Under the pieces are notes generated by a model. It made no database searches and was not told the DNA's origin. It worked only from the letters and a program-made list of their open reading frames with translations. A stretch of 64,000 nt of DNA from CBFHWY01 sp965659675 (lineage in GTDB: Bacteria; Bacteroidota; Bacteroidia; Flavobacteriales_G; Salibacteraceae), in assembly GCA_965659675.1 (NCBI GenBank), contig CBFHWY010000002.1, positions 12,136 through 76,135 on the forward strand, read 5' to 3'. This document shows, piece by piece, positions 10,179 through 19,722 of this stretch. Made by a program: the position numbers and the translations under genes. Position 1 is the stretch's first letter. Every line of letters begins with the position of its first letter.

Positions 10179-11776
10179 TGCTTCATGATTTTAGATTGAT
10201 AGATTTTGCCGGCTTTATCCGTCAGCCTAATGAGGTAGATGCCATAAGCATGCTGACTTAGATCAATGGAATTATCTTCGATCCTAAAGTTTAACAGGCG
10301 GCCATCGGCACCATAAACTTCTGTCTTGACAATGGATGGGATAGTCCACCTTACAATGCCTTTACTCGGATTTGGATAAGTATTGATGTCTTCGATCGCT
10401 GGAGAGTCAATACCAGTAAGTGGATCTTCCAGGCACGGCCAGGCAATACCACCGATCCGACTCAAACCTGAGTTGGTTGGATCAAGCCATGGCTTCAGTC
10501 TTTTGTTATCAGTACTTCCTTCACTCTCCCAGGCGTAAGCGAATTTTCCATAGTAATCGTTTTCGTTTGGGCCCTGACCAGGAGAGCTACTGCAGGCAGA
10601 AGACCCACCTGTGAGTATGCCAATGACCTGACCTCCATTGTTAAACAGAGCAGAACCAGATGAACCAGACTCCGTTACGCCATGTCCATTGCTGGTAGCC
10701 GACCAGTTCATTAACCAATGAGTGCCATTCACCGTACCACCCCATGAACCCGAACTGATCAGGGAATTGTAGGTGGATATCTTTTTGAGATCCCCGCTTG
10801 GATGATGAATACCCACTCCATTTTGGCTTGCATTTCCACTTCTGTCCCAGCCAGCGAAGTATGGATTGTAAAACTGGGGTATGGCTGCGTCTAATTCAAC
10901 CAGCCAAAAATCAGAGTCACTGTCTCCGGCATTTCCAGAGTTTGATTTCAAGCTACAGCCGGTCATACTCTTATTGGCAAGGCTGCCTTCAGAGCTCGGA
11001 TTGCTACAGCCCGTACTTTCATACTGAAAATAGAATACCCAGTCTTCAAGATCAGCACTGCTCGCTCCTTCTCCACAATGATCCGCGGTCAGAATGTAGG
11101 GGGTACAATCTTGATTTGTATTGTTCATGATGGTTCCACTGCACCAAAAAAGATCACTCCCAACTTTCACACTGATGCGAACCACTGCTCTAGACTGACT
11201 TTTCCAATTGTTTCCTTCACTGCAATTCACATTGACCTGACAGGATTCTGAATCCCCAAAGTCTCGGGAAGCGTTTTCCTGGCTAAATGGTACATCGCGA
11301 AAGGCGTGCGCTATCTCTCCAAGCTTTAATTTGGGAGCATCATCCAAATTACTCTGCTGATAACGCAAGATCATCTTCGAACTCCCGATCAAAGGCAAAG
11401 CAAAAGAGCCACCGTTAGCATTATCCTGAAAATCATAGGGTCCGGCGAGCACATTACCCTGTACACTCTCAAGCCATAATTTTCCGCTTTTTGGAAGTTG
11501 GAAATCATCAAAGTAAAGACCCAGGCCCAATGCTCTTTTCGATTCAATGAATACCCGAAGCTCTTGTTGCATTCCGCTTAGATCGAAACGCAATAATTCC
11601 CTCAGGTCCAGCTCATGAGAAATAAGATGAGCGTAGGCCGGCCGAAAAGATTCCTCCTGAATTTCTTTGTTGATTCGTTCAAAGTCGGCCCGTACCCGAA
11701 TGGTATCAATAGCCCAAAGTGAATTAGTTGTGAAGAAGATGAACAGGAAGACGAGGATGTAATTTCTCAACATCAT
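10175..11776 (-). CDS. secreted trypsin-like serine protease with T9SS sorting domain
   Basis: 533 residues from the ATG at 11776. The open frame reaches 12043, but the extension lies under the divergent RidA gene and is not coding. MMLRNYILVFLFIFFTTN begins a signal peptide. The protease domain shows the S1 triad in order: His in ILTADHCG (about 230), Asp in DSDFWLVEL (about 290) and Ser in ESGSSGSALFN (about 372), with several Cys pairs. This pattern resembles lysyl-endopeptidase-like bacterial enzymes. The C-terminal 75 residues (DINTYPNPSKGIVRW, YGIYLIRLTDKAGKIYQSKI) are a T9SS type A sorting domain, so the protein should reach the cell surface or medium. It precedes the lipoprotein gene, 4-bp overlap. 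Confidence 0.92.
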   Translation of the reverse strand: MMLRNYILVFLFIFFTTNSLWAIDTIRVRADFERINKEIQEESFRPAYAHLISHELDLRELLRFDLSGMQQELRVFIESKRALGLGLYFDDFQLPKSGKLWLESVQGNVLAGPYDFQDNANGGSFALPLIGSSKMILRYQQSNLDDAPKLKLGEIAHAFRDVPFSQENASRDFGDSESCQVNVNCSEGNNWKSQSRAVVRISVKVGSDLFWCSGTIMNNTNQDCTPYILTADHCGEGASSADLEDWVFYFQYESTGCSNPSSEGSLANKSMTGCSLKSNSGNAGDSDSDFWLVELDAAIPQFYNPYFAGWDRSGNASQNGVGIHHPSGDLKKISTYNSLISSGSWGGTVNGTHWLMNWSATSNGHGVTESGSSGSALFNNGGQVIGILTGGSSACSSSPGQGPNENDYYGKFAYAWESEGSTDNKRLKPWLDPTNSGLSRIGGIAWPCLEDPLTGIDSPAIEDINTYPNPSKGIVRWTIPSIVKTEVYGADGRLLNFRIEDNSIDLSQHAYGIYLIRLTDKAGKIYQSKIMKQ

Positions 11777-11803
11777 TACATTCGTTTGGTTAATAAGACG
11801 ATA

Positions 11804-11819
11804 TGGAGTGAACACTCCA
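11804..11819. promoter_or_regulatory. palindrome between divergent protease and RidA genes
   Basis: TGGAGTG-AA-CACTCCA is a perfect 7-bp inverted repeat with a 2-bp centre, in the 61-bp gap between the two divergent genes. The symmetry suggests a regulator dimer site. It would also form a stable RNA hairpin just before the RidA start at 11838. Confidence 0.4.
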
Positions 11820-11837
11820 CTAAAATAGTATAAAAGC

Positions 11838-12260
11838 ATGTCAGAAGCACAAAAGTTCAATTCGAGTAAGGCACCGGAGCCTGTAGGCTTGTATCCGCAC
11901 GCAAGAAGAGTAGGAGACTTGCTATTTCTATCAGGTGTAGGACCAAGAGAGCGAGGAACCAAAAAAATTCCAGGAGTGGAACTGGATGAAAATGGAAATA
12001 TCAGGTCATATGATATTGAAGCACAATGCCACAGCGTTTTCAATAATGTAAAAACGATTCTGGAAGACAGCGGTTCTTCCTGGGGTCAGTTGGTTGATGT
12101 TACCGTTTTCCTCACCAACATGAAGGATGACTTTAAGACCTACAACAAGATCTACGCTGAATACTTTAAAGACAATCAACCTTGTCGAACCACGGTTGAG
12201 ATCAATTCACTTCCAACCCCCATTGCCATTGAGTTGAAGTGTATTGCAACCATAGAGTGA
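11838..12260 (+). CDS. RidA family protein, 2-aminomuconate deaminase-like
   Basis: A 140-residue cytosolic RidA/YjgF-family protein. Core motifs are LLFLSGVGPRERGT, QCHSVFNNVKTILEDSGSSW, VDVTVFLTNM and the C-terminal RTTVEINSLPTPIAIELKCI. RidA proteins form trimers and deaminate enamine/imine intermediates; the Arg in PCRTTVE corresponds to the conserved substrate-binding Arg. Lineages close to this one annotate such proteins as 2-aminomuconate deaminases of tryptophan breakdown. A 3-hydroxyanthranilate dioxygenase gene elsewhere in the window fits this, but the precise substrate is an inference. It is divergent from the protease gene and 57 bp before ileS. Confidence 0.85.
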   Translation: MSEAQKFNSSKAPEPVGLYPHARRVGDLLFLSGVGPRERGTKKIPGVELDENGNIRSYDIEAQCHSVFNNVKTILEDSGSSWGQLVDVTVFLTNMKDDFKTYNKIYAEYFKDNQPCRTTVEINSLPTPIAIELKCIATIE

Positions 12261-12289
12261 ATTCGCCAAAAAAGAGAGGTCTAATTTTC

Positions 12290-12297
12290 TACATTTG
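12290..12297 (+). promoter_or_regulatory. -7 element TACATTTG upstream of ileS
   Basis: A perfect TANNTTTG match 20 bp before the ileS ATG. It implies a short leader and a promoter for the ileS operon independent of the RidA gene. Confidence 0.5.
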
Positions 12298-12317
12298 CGC
12301 CTTATTTTCAGGCTTGT

Positions 12318-15300
12318 ATGAGTAATTTCAGGGAATACAAAGATTTTAAGCTTCCGCAGGTGGCTGAGGAAGTGCTCGAACAGTGGAAGAAGGAAGCTAC
12401 CTTTGAGCGCAGTGTTGAGATAAGAGAAGGGGAGCCGAACTTTGTATTCTACGAAGGTCCGCCTTCCGCAAATGGAATGCCTGGAATCCACCACGTCATG
12501 GCGAGGGCGATCAAAGACCTCTTTTGCCGCTACAAGACTCAAAACGGATTTAAGGTTCAACGAAAAGCAGGATGGGATACCCACGGCCTTCCTGTTGAAC
12601 TCAGCGTGGAGAAAGAACTTGGGATCACCAAGGAGGATATCGGAAAGAAGATCTCCGTTGAAGACTACAACCAAAAATGCCGCGAAGCGGTCATGCGCTA
12701 CACCGATGTGTGGAATGACCTCACGGAAAAGATGGGTTACTGGGTGGATATGAGCGATCCCTATATCACCTATAAATCCAAGTATATGGAGTCGGTTTGG
12801 TGGTTGCTCAAAAAGCTTTTTGACGAAGACCTGATCTACAAGGGGTACACCATTCAGCCTTATTCACCCAAAGCCGGAACAGGATTGAGTTCGCATGAGC
12901 TGAATATGCCCGGAGCTTATCGCGATGTGAAGGATACGACGGTTATAGCTCAGTTCAAATTGACCGCTGAAAGTCAAAAAGAACTTGTGGGTCGTACAGG
13001 TCTTGAACTGGACGATGAGACCTACTTCCTTGCATGGACCACCACTCCATGGACACTTCCATCAAATACTGCATTGGCGGTAGGGGAGAAGATCGACTAT
13101 TCTTTGATCGATACCTTTAATCGCTACACTGGAACCCGTCAAAAGCTGATGTTGGCAAGCGATCTTTTAGGAAAGTATTTCAGCAAGGATCAGGAAGAGC
13201 TCCCAATGGAGCTTCAGGAGAAGCAAAAGAAAATGCCTTATCGGGTGCTTTGGTCTGGAAAAGGCAAAGACCTGCTCGACCTTAAATATCATCAGCTGCT
13301 TGATTATGCAACTCCAATGGATGGAGATGAAAAGGCATACAGAGTGATCCCAGGAGACTACGTCACTACGGAGGACGGTACTGGAATTGTACACATTGCC
13401 CCAACCTTTGGAGCGGACGATATGCGTGTTGCTCAGGCTGCAGGGGTGCCTCCAATGCTGGTGGAGGATGAGCATGGTAACCCAAGTCCACTGGTCAACC
13501 TACAGGGAAAGTTCATTGATTCACTTCCGGAGATCGGAGGGAAGTATGTGAAGAATGAGTATTACTCAGAGACCGAGGTACCTGAAAAGTCTGTGGATGT
13601 GGAGATCGCCATCCGTTTGAAAGAAGAAAATAAGGCATTTTTAGTAGAGAAATACGAACACTCCTATCCGCATTGCTGGAGAACCGATAAGCCTGTGCTC
13701 TATTACCCGCTTGACTCCTGGTTTGTGCGGGCTACAGCCAAAAAGGAACGCATGGTGGAGCTCAACAACACCATCAATTGGAAACCGAAGGCAACAGGAA
13801 CGGGAAGATTTGGAAACTGGCTTGAGAATCTGAATGACTGGAACTTGAGCCGTTCGCGCTATTGGGGTATTCCTCTTCCGATATGGAGTGATGAAGAAGG
13901 CAAAGAGTATAAAGTAGTGGGCTCCATTCAGGAACTCAAGACCGAGTGCGAACAAGCTGTTGAAGCGGGAGTGATGGATAAGAATCCATTGGAAGGCTTC
14001 AAGCCAGGAGATATGTCTGAAGAGAACTATGCTCAGGTTGACCTGCATCGGCACTCTGTAGACAATATCATTTTGGTTTCCGCTAATGGAAAGCCACTCA
14101 AAAGAGAATCCGATCTGATCGATGTGTGGTTTGATTCTGGATCCATGCCTTATGCTCAGTGGCATTATCCATTCGAGAACACGGAGAAGTTCAAAGAGGC
14201 TTACCCAGCGGATTTTATTGCTGAAGGCGTTGATCAAACCCGAGGTTGGTTCTATACACTTCACGCCATTGCTACACTCACCCACGATTCAGTTGCCTAT
14301 AAGAATGTGGTTTCGAATGGACTGGTGCTCGATAAAGACGGACAAAAAATGTCGAAACGACTGGGAAATGCAGTAGACCCATTCGCCACTATGAAAAAGT
14401 ATGGGGCTGATGCCACACGTTGGTATATGATCACCAATGCACAGCCCTGGGATAACCTCAAATTTGATGAGGAAGGCATTGTAGAGGTTCAGCGAAAGTA
14501 TTTCCGAGCCCTTCAAAACACCTACGCCTTTCTGGCGCTCTATTCCAACGTAGATGGCTTCAAATTTGAGGAAGATGAGATAGCCCTTAAAGAACGCCAG
14601 GAGATCGACCGATGGGTGCTTTCCAAACTAAACAGCCTGATCAAAAAGACAGATGAGGCATATTCAGATTATGAGCCAACTAAGGCCGGACGCCTGATCC
14701 AAAGTTTTGTGGTAGACGACCTCAGCAACTGGTATGTGCGATTGTGTAGAAAGAGATTCTGGAGAGGGGATTATGGCCACGACAAGATCGCAGCATATCA
14801 AACGCTTTATACCTGTTTGAAAACTGTGGCATCGCTATCTGCACCGATCGCACCTTTCTATATGGACAGACTGTATCGTGACCTAACCGCAGCCTGTGGG
14901 GATGAAGTTTCAGTGCACCTGGATGACTTCCCTAAAGTGGATGAGTCGAGAATAGATGAGGAGCTTGAATCCAGAATGAGCATTGCCCAGTCGCTCACCT
15001 CCATGATCTTGAGTTTGCGAAAGAAAGAACAGATCAGGGTACGTCAGCCCCTTGAGAAGATCATGGTGCCTGTTTTGAACAAGCAATTTAAGGAGCAATT
15101 ACTCGCTGTGCGAGATTTGATCCTCACCGAAGTGAATGTGAAGGAACTTCAAATTTTGGATGAAGACAACGATGTGTTGGTAAAGCAGATCAAACCAGAT
15201 TTCAAAAAGCTCGGTCCGAGGTTTGGTAAGGATATGAAAGCCGTAGTTCAGGCGATCAACCAAATGGGTCAGGATGAGATCCGAACCATAGAATCAGAAG

Positions 15301-15716
15301 CTTCGATCGAGATCCAACTTAATGGAAATAAGGAACGTATTGCACTAGAGGAAGTAGAGATCATTTCACAGGATATTCCAGGATGGCTGGTTCACTCTGA
15401 GAATGGAATGACTGTTGCGCTGGATATCAACATCTCGGAAGAACTTCATCGGGAAGGGATCGCCAGAGAATTGGTCAATCGAATTCAGAACTTGCGAAAG
15501 GACAAGGGTTTAGAGGTGACTGACCGCATAAATATTCGTCTGGGCGAAAGTGATCTGATACAAACTTCCGTCGAAACGAATTTGGACTATATTTGCTTGG
15601 AAACCTTGGCAGATCGCATAGAGACGAACCAGCAAAACCTTTCGGACGCCATCGAGGTTACACTGGAAGAGGGGGTTAAAACTGAGCTTGAGATTTTAAA
15701 GAATAACGAAGGTTAG
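12318..15716 (+). CDS. ileS: isoleucyl-tRNA synthetase
   Basis: A class I aminoacyl-tRNA synthetase of 1,132 residues that charges tRNA-Ile. The HIGH-type motif is GPPSANGMPGIHH (residues about 47-59). The CP1 editing domain follows, including WTTTPWTLPSNTALAV. WDTHGLPVE and WFDSGSMPYAQWHYP are diagnostic, and KMSKRLGN at about 677 is the second ATP motif. The C-terminal anticodon-binding and extended domains give the long length of the eukaryote-like IleS form common in Bacteroidota. It begins an operon with the dksA-like gene, lspA, a GT2 gene and a polytopic membrane-protein gene. Confidence 0.97.
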   Translation: MSNFREYKDFKLPQVAEEVLEQWKKEATFERSVEIREGEPNFVFYEGPPSANGMPGIHHVMARAIKDLFCRYKTQNGFKVQRKAGWDTHGLPVELSVEKELGITKEDIGKKISVEDYNQKCREAVMRYTDVWNDLTEKMGYWVDMSDPYITYKSKYMESVWWLLKKLFDEDLIYKGYTIQPYSPKAGTGLSSHELNMPGAYRDVKDTTVIAQFKLTAESQKELVGRTGLELDDETYFLAWTTTPWTLPSNTALAVGEKIDYSLIDTFNRYTGTRQKLMLASDLLGKYFSKDQEELPMELQEKQKKMPYRVLWSGKGKDLLDLKYHQLLDYATPMDGDEKAYRVIPGDYVTTEDGTGIVHIAPTFGADDMRVAQAAGVPPMLVEDEHGNPSPLVNLQGKFIDSLPEIGGKYVKNEYYSETEVPEKSVDVEIAIRLKEENKAFLVEKYEHSYPHCWRTDKPVLYYPLDSWFVRATAKKERMVELNNTINWKPKATGTGRFGNWLENLNDWNLSRSRYWGIPLPIWSDEEGKEYKVVGSIQELKTECEQAVEAGVMDKNPLEGFKPGDMSEENYAQVDLHRHSVDNIILVSANGKPLKRESDLIDVWFDSGSMPYAQWHYPFENTEKFKEAYPADFIAEGVDQTRGWFYTLHAIATLTHDSVAYKNVVSNGLVLDKDGQKMSKRLGNAVDPFATMKKYGADATRWYMITNAQPWDNLKFDEEGIVEVQRKYFRALQNTYAFLALYSNVDGFKFEEDEIALKERQEIDRWVLSKLNSLIKKTDEAYSDYEPTKAGRLIQSFVVDDLSNWYVRLCRKRFWRGDYGHDKIAAYQTLYTCLKTVASLSAPIAPFYMDRLYRDLTAACGDEVSVHLDDFPKVDESRIDEELESRMSIAQSLTSMILSLRKKEQIRVRQPLEKIMVPVLNKQFKEQLLAVRDLILTEVNVKELQILDEDNDVLVKQIKPDFKKLGPRFGKDMKAVVQAINQMGQDEIRTIESEASIEIQLNGNKERIALEEVEIISQDIPGWLVHSENGMTVALDINISEELHREGIARELVNRIQNLRKDKGLEVTDRINIRLGESDLIQTSVETNLDYICLETLADRIETNQQNLSDAIEVTLEEGVKTELEILKNNEG

Positions 15717-15717
15717 A

Positions 15718-16101
15718 ATGGCAGAAAAAAAGGAAAAAACACGGTATTCCGATGCTGAACTCCAGGAGTTCAAAGACATCATTCTCCAGAAACTGGAGGA
15801 AGCAAAGAAGGATTTTGACCTCTTGAAGAGCAGCATGTCCAATAGTGATGATCATGGAACGAATGATACTTCGCCTACCTTCAAGATGATGGAAGATGGT
15901 TCAGATGTGCTGAGCAGAGAAGAAACAGCGCAGTTGGCGGCTCGTCAGCAAAAGTTCATCAAGCACCTTGAAGATGCCCTTGTTCGAATTGAGAACAAGA
16001 CCTACGGACTTTGCCGCGTTACGGGTAAGCTCATCTCTAAGGAGCGTTTGAAGATCGTTCCTCACGCTACCTTGAGCATCGAGGCGAAGCGTCAGCAGTA
16101 A
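15718..16101 (+). CDS. TraR/DksA family protein with degenerate zinc finger
   Basis: A 127-residue protein: an N-terminal coiled coil (about 10-92) with the acidic turn SNSDDHGTNDTSPTFKMMEDG, then a C-terminal segment YGLCRVTGKLISKERLKIVP and HATLSIEAK that matches the DksA zinc-finger region. Only one of the four zinc cysteines (C99) remains. This CRVTGKLI form is usual in Bacteroidota. The family binds the RNA polymerase secondary channel. It lies 1 bp after ileS and 23 bp before lspA. Any role in the stringent response here is inference from family. Confidence 0.88.
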   Translation: MAEKKEKTRYSDAELQEFKDIILQKLEEAKKDFDLLKSSMSNSDDHGTNDTSPTFKMMEDGSDVLSREETAQLAARQQKFIKHLEDALVRIENKTYGLCRVTGKLISKERLKIVPHATLSIEAKRQQ

Positions 16102-16124
16102 GTTCTTCGGCGCAAGCACGGCCA

Positions 16125-16763
16125 ATGAAGAAGCCACTCCTACTCATACTATTGATATTGATCGTTGATCAGGCTTTTAAGATCTGGATCAAAACGAATT
16201 TTTATCTCGGACAGGAATTTAAGATCGCCGACTGGTTCATCATTCATTTTACAGAGAATAATGGAATGGCCTTCGGAATGGAGTTTGCAGGGGAATACGG
16301 AAAGTTATTCCTCAGCATCTTTCGAATTCTTGCGGTTGCAGCTATCTTCTATTACATGTGGAAGATCTCGAAAGATGGTTCCCCAAGAGGGCTGGTTTAC
16401 AGCATTGCCCTGATCTTTGCAGGGGCACTCGGGAATATCCTCGATTCTTCCTTATATGGAATACTCTTTAATGACAGCTCTCATCAAGTGGCTTCCTTCC
16501 TTCCAGAAGGAGGAGGTTATGCTCCGTTCCTTTATGGTAGAGTAGTAGATATGCTGTATTTCCCACTCTTCAGTGGCTTTTTTCCTGATTGGTTTCCGAT
16601 TTGGGGAGGAGAACACTTTCTTTTCTTTCGACCTGTATTCAATATTGCCGATACCGCGATCTCAGTGGGTGTTGGTATGATCATCGTCTTTCAGAAGCGC
16701 TTTTTTAAGAATCCGAAAGTAGAGGAGGCTCAGCAAAATAATGCTGCCGAATCGGAGTTATAA
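16125..16763 (+). CDS. lspA: lipoprotein signal peptidase (signal peptidase II)
   Basis: A 212-residue inner-membrane aspartic protease that removes the signal peptide of prolipoproteins after diacylglyceryl attachment. Four TM helices are visible. The conserved segments are VDQAFKIWI, ENNGMAFGM, GALGNILDSSLYG, GRVVDMLYFP and FNIADTAISVG; the last two carry the catalytic Asp pair. A loop of about 30 residues between NILDS and GRVVDM makes it longer than the enterobacterial enzyme, as is usual in Bacteroidota. The many lipoproteins in this window are its predicted substrates. Confidence 0.95.
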   Translation: MKKPLLLILLILIVDQAFKIWIKTNFYLGQEFKIADWFIIHFTENNGMAFGMEFAGEYGKLFLSIFRILAVAAIFYYMWKISKDGSPRGLVYSIALIFAGALGNILDSSLYGILFNDSSHQVASFLPEGGGYAPFLYGRVVDMLYFPLFSGFFPDWFPIWGGEHFLFFRPVFNIADTAISVGVGMIIVFQKRFFKNPKVEEAQQNNAAESEL

Positions 16764-16774
16764 GGAGCAGCCCT

Positions 16775-17494
16775 TTGATTAAAAACGAACAAATCAGTTT
16801 GATCATTCCCGCCTATAACGAGGGGAAAAGTATCAATATAGCCATCGATGTGATTCGCAAGTACGAATCTAAACACGGCTCCTTTAAGGAGATCATTGTG
16901 GTAAATGATGGTTCTAGCGACGATACGTTGCAGAAAGCGCAAAAGCACGAAGGAATTCAGGTCATCGATAAGAAGCAGAACGAAGGAAAAGGAAAGGCCG
17001 TAGTAGATGGAATGCAGGCATCCACAGGAGCCTGGGCACTTTTTCTAGATGCCGACCTATCCATTCCCATTGAGGAACTACCTAAGTTCATAGAACACAC
17101 TGACGATTTTGATCTGATCATCGCGTCGAGAAATTTGCCCAAATCAAAAAGAGAAACTAAACAGGCCTTTTACCGAACAGCCATGGGAAAAGGATTTGCC
17201 TGGCTGGTTCAAAGTCTTTTTAATACTCGGATCAGAGACACCCAATGTGGATTTAAGATGTTGCGTCGTGAGGTCATTGAGGAAGTGTTTCCGAAGATGA
17301 GTATCTGGGGATGGTGTTTTGATGTTGAAATGCTCATGTTGGCTGAAATGAAAGGCTTTAAGATCAAAGAAGTACCGATCACCATTATCGATCGCACTCG
17401 CGCATCGAAGGTCAGACCCATCAAGACCAGTATAGAAATGTTCAAAGATCTTCTCAGGATCAGAGCCAAATTCAGACGAAAAGAATATAATTGA
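16775..17494 (+). CDS. GT2 glycosyltransferase, dolichyl/undecaprenyl-phosphate sugar synthase type
   Basis: 239 residues, started at a TTG (16775) because no ATG lies before the conserved ISLIIPAYNEGKSI. The GT-A fold motifs are IVVNDGSSDDTL, ALFLDADLSIP (DxD) and the product-site region DTQCGFKMLRREV. IDRTRASKVRPIKTSIEMF resembles dolichol-phosphate glucose/mannose synthases. No TM domain is present. It probably transfers a sugar to a polyprenyl phosphate for use by membrane glycosyltransferases such as the GT-C-like protein encoded at 23547-25109. It lies 11 bp after lspA. Confidence 0.85.
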   Translation: MIKNEQISLIIPAYNEGKSINIAIDVIRKYESKHGSFKEIIVVNDGSSDDTLQKAQKHEGIQVIDKKQNEGKGKAVVDGMQASTGAWALFLDADLSIPIEELPKFIEHTDDFDLIIASRNLPKSKRETKQAFYRTAMGKGFAWLVQSLFNTRIRDTQCGFKMLRREVIEEVFPKMSIWGWCFDVEMLMLAEMKGFKIKEVPITIIDRTRASKVRPIKTSIEMFKDLLRIRAKFRRKEYN

Positions 17495-17508
17495 TCCCAT
17501 ATCGTTAG

Positions 17509-19722
17509 GTGGGAGTGAAATTCATTAACAGGTACGAGAACTGGATCGCACTAGTGGTGGGGCTACTGCTGGTGCTGGCGGTGTATACTGAAGTCTTTCT
17601 GGCACCCAACTCATACCTTTTCTCAGGCATGGGGGATGGGATCAAGAATTATTTCTCGGTGCTTTTTAACCTGAAGCATGAGTCCAATATCTGGTACACA
17701 AGATCAATGAATTACCCCTATGGGGAGTTGCTTTTGTTTACCGATGGTCAGCCCCTTCTCGCACTCTCTTTTCGACTGCTTGTAGCGGTCTTTCCATTTC
17801 TTTCGGACCATGGAGTTGGCTATATGAACCTGTGGATGCTCGCATCGCTGGTTTTTGGGTATTTCTTTTCCTTCAAAGTACTCCGACAGCTAGGTCTTCC
17901 CTTTGTTGCATCTCTGCTTTTTGGGATCGGGATATTTAGTCTGCAACCTCAGATATTCAGATTAGCGGGTCATTATGGTCTCTCATACGCTTGCGTGATA
18001 CCAATGGCTATCTATCTACTCCTAAGTATCAAAGCCAGATGGAGCGTGTTCAAATATGTGATCTTATTGCTTTCGGCCTTCCTGACCTTCTTTCTACACC
18101 CTTACCTGGGATTGATCTTTAGCGTTTGTATTCTCTTTTTTGCCTTTGTTTCACTGATCACTGGCTACCTCTCGAAAAGGGTAACATTGAGTCTTCTTGT
18201 GGGAACGGTGGCCATGGTATTTTCATATCTGCTCATCGTGAATCTCACGGATAACCACAGTGGAAGAACACCATCCCCTTTTGGGTTCTTTTACTATCGG
18301 GCTCAACTCAAGACGCTCTTAGTCCCTCATCATCCTCCCCTTAAACCACTCATCCAGCAAGTTGCGAAGATTGGCGGTCAGCAATGGGAGGGCTGGGCTT
18401 ATTTTGGCCTTGTGGGAGTCTTGGGAATCCTTCTGCTTTTTTGGCGCTGGATCAGGCGTTTCAGAACGAGTTTGCGCAGAACCAGAACAGCTCAACATAG
18501 CTTGCTCATGTTAGGCTTATTATCAGCGCTTTTTGCCATGGCCATTCCCTTTACACTGGGCCTGGAATTTCTGATAGAATACATAGGTCCCCTGAAACAG
18601 TTCAGAAGCCTGGGGCGTTTTGCGTGGATCAGTTTTTACGCTTTCAACTTTGTGGTTGCCTGGAAACTTTATGCCTTCTATCGCTTTAACCGCAAAAAAC
18701 ACAAAGGGGTGCTGGCCTCCTTGTTCATCGTGGTGCCGCTTTTGTTGATGCTTTGGGAGTCCTGGCCATATCATCAGGACATGCGATATACGATCACGCA
18801 GTCCAGGAACAGCTTCCTCGAAGAGGGACCAAATTTTTCTGCTCAGGATTATAGTGCGGTGATGGGAATTCCAACGCAGATTCATGGTTCGGAGAATTTC
18901 AATATTCCCGGGGATCCGGGTACCAATGCACAGGTATTCTTAACATCATATAAAACCGGCCTTTCGGTTTTTGGAGGATCTTCAGGCAGAAGCTCAATCC
19001 ATGAGGCACGAAAACAATTACAGGCTTTGGGGCCAGATTTCTATCCCAAAGAGATCAAAAATGATCTGCCAGCTGGAAAGATCTTACTCGTAAAAAACAA
19101 GGACTGGCCTATGAATGCCTATGAACGGAATATTTGGTCAAAGGCTCAATACCTGTTTCGAAATGAAGGCTTCTGGGATTATGCTTCAATATCGGTTTCA
19201 GATCTTTTGGCTTTTGATCCCTGGAAAATTGAGGAAGCCTCGGGGAGATCAAGTCTCGTTGATCTAAGAACATTCGATCAGGATAGTTCAGCGGTGATAA
19301 TGACTGGAGAAGGAGCAAAGAGTGGAACAAAGAATAAATATCTCCAGATCGCAAATTATGGTCCTGAGATCAAGCCTGGAAAGTATGTGCTCACCTCCTG
19401 GGTTTACACGAAGGGTTTTTCCATGCCTCAAATGAGTGTTTTCATTGAAGCACGATATAAAGACGAAGACCAATTGATCAGGCTTTCGGAAGTAAACCCT
19501 GGACATTCTCCTGTCATATTAGGAGATTGGTCAATGATCGAAATGCACTTTCATGTGGAAAAAGAACTTGAGCTGATGAATTTAGTGGCTAAGGGTGGCA
19601 GGTTCACCAAACAGCCATTTTATTTTGATAACCTCATGCTGCGCCCCGAGGGAGAAGAGGTCATTGTCAGACTGGATGAAGATCACTTCATAGCCAATGG
19701 CTATATCATTCCAGTCAACTAG
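17509..19722 (+). CDS. polytopic membrane protein with C-terminal extracytoplasmic domain
   Basis: 737 residues from a GTG at 17509 (a second GTG lies at 17515; no ATG precedes the first TM). About residues 10-430 contain 11-12 hydrophobic helices separated by short loops, the build of GT-C glycosyltransferases and YfhO-like proteins. The last 300 residues are soluble; the end (GKYVLTSWVYTKGFSM, PFYFDNLMLRPEG) reads like a carbohydrate-binding beta-sandwich. Being last in an operon after a polyprenyl-phosphate sugar synthase, it may transfer sugars outside the inner membrane. I could not identify a catalytic motif. Its end overlaps the convergent scoB by 4 bp. Confidence 0.8.
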   Translation: MGVKFINRYENWIALVVGLLLVLAVYTEVFLAPNSYLFSGMGDGIKNYFSVLFNLKHESNIWYTRSMNYPYGELLLFTDGQPLLALSFRLLVAVFPFLSDHGVGYMNLWMLASLVFGYFFSFKVLRQLGLPFVASLLFGIGIFSLQPQIFRLAGHYGLSYACVIPMAIYLLLSIKARWSVFKYVILLLSAFLTFFLHPYLGLIFSVCILFFAFVSLITGYLSKRVTLSLLVGTVAMVFSYLLIVNLTDNHSGRTPSPFGFFYYRAQLKTLLVPHHPPLKPLIQQVAKIGGQQWEGWAYFGLVGVLGILLLFWRWIRRFRTSLRRTRTAQHSLLMLGLLSALFAMAIPFTLGLEFLIEYIGPLKQFRSLGRFAWISFYAFNFVVAWKLYAFYRFNRKKHKGVLASLFIVVPLLLMLWESWPYHQDMRYTITQSRNSFLEEGPNFSAQDYSAVMGIPTQIHGSENFNIPGDPGTNAQVFLTSYKTGLSVFGGSSGRSSIHEARKQLQALGPDFYPKEIKNDLPAGKILLVKNKDWPMNAYERNIWSKAQYLFRNEGFWDYASISVSDLLAFDPWKIEEASGRSSLVDLRTFDQDSSAVIMTGEGAKSGTKNKYLQIANYGPEIKPGKYVLTSWVYTKGFSMPQMSVFIEARYKDEDQLIRLSEVNPGHSPVILGDWSMIEMHFHVEKELELMNLVAKGGRFTKQPFYFDNLMLRPEGEEVIVRLDEDHFIANGYIIPVN

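Noticed and set aside
11777..12043. N-terminal extension of the serine protease frame
   Set aside because: It lies under the divergent RidA gene, and a normal signal peptide begins at the ATG at 11776.
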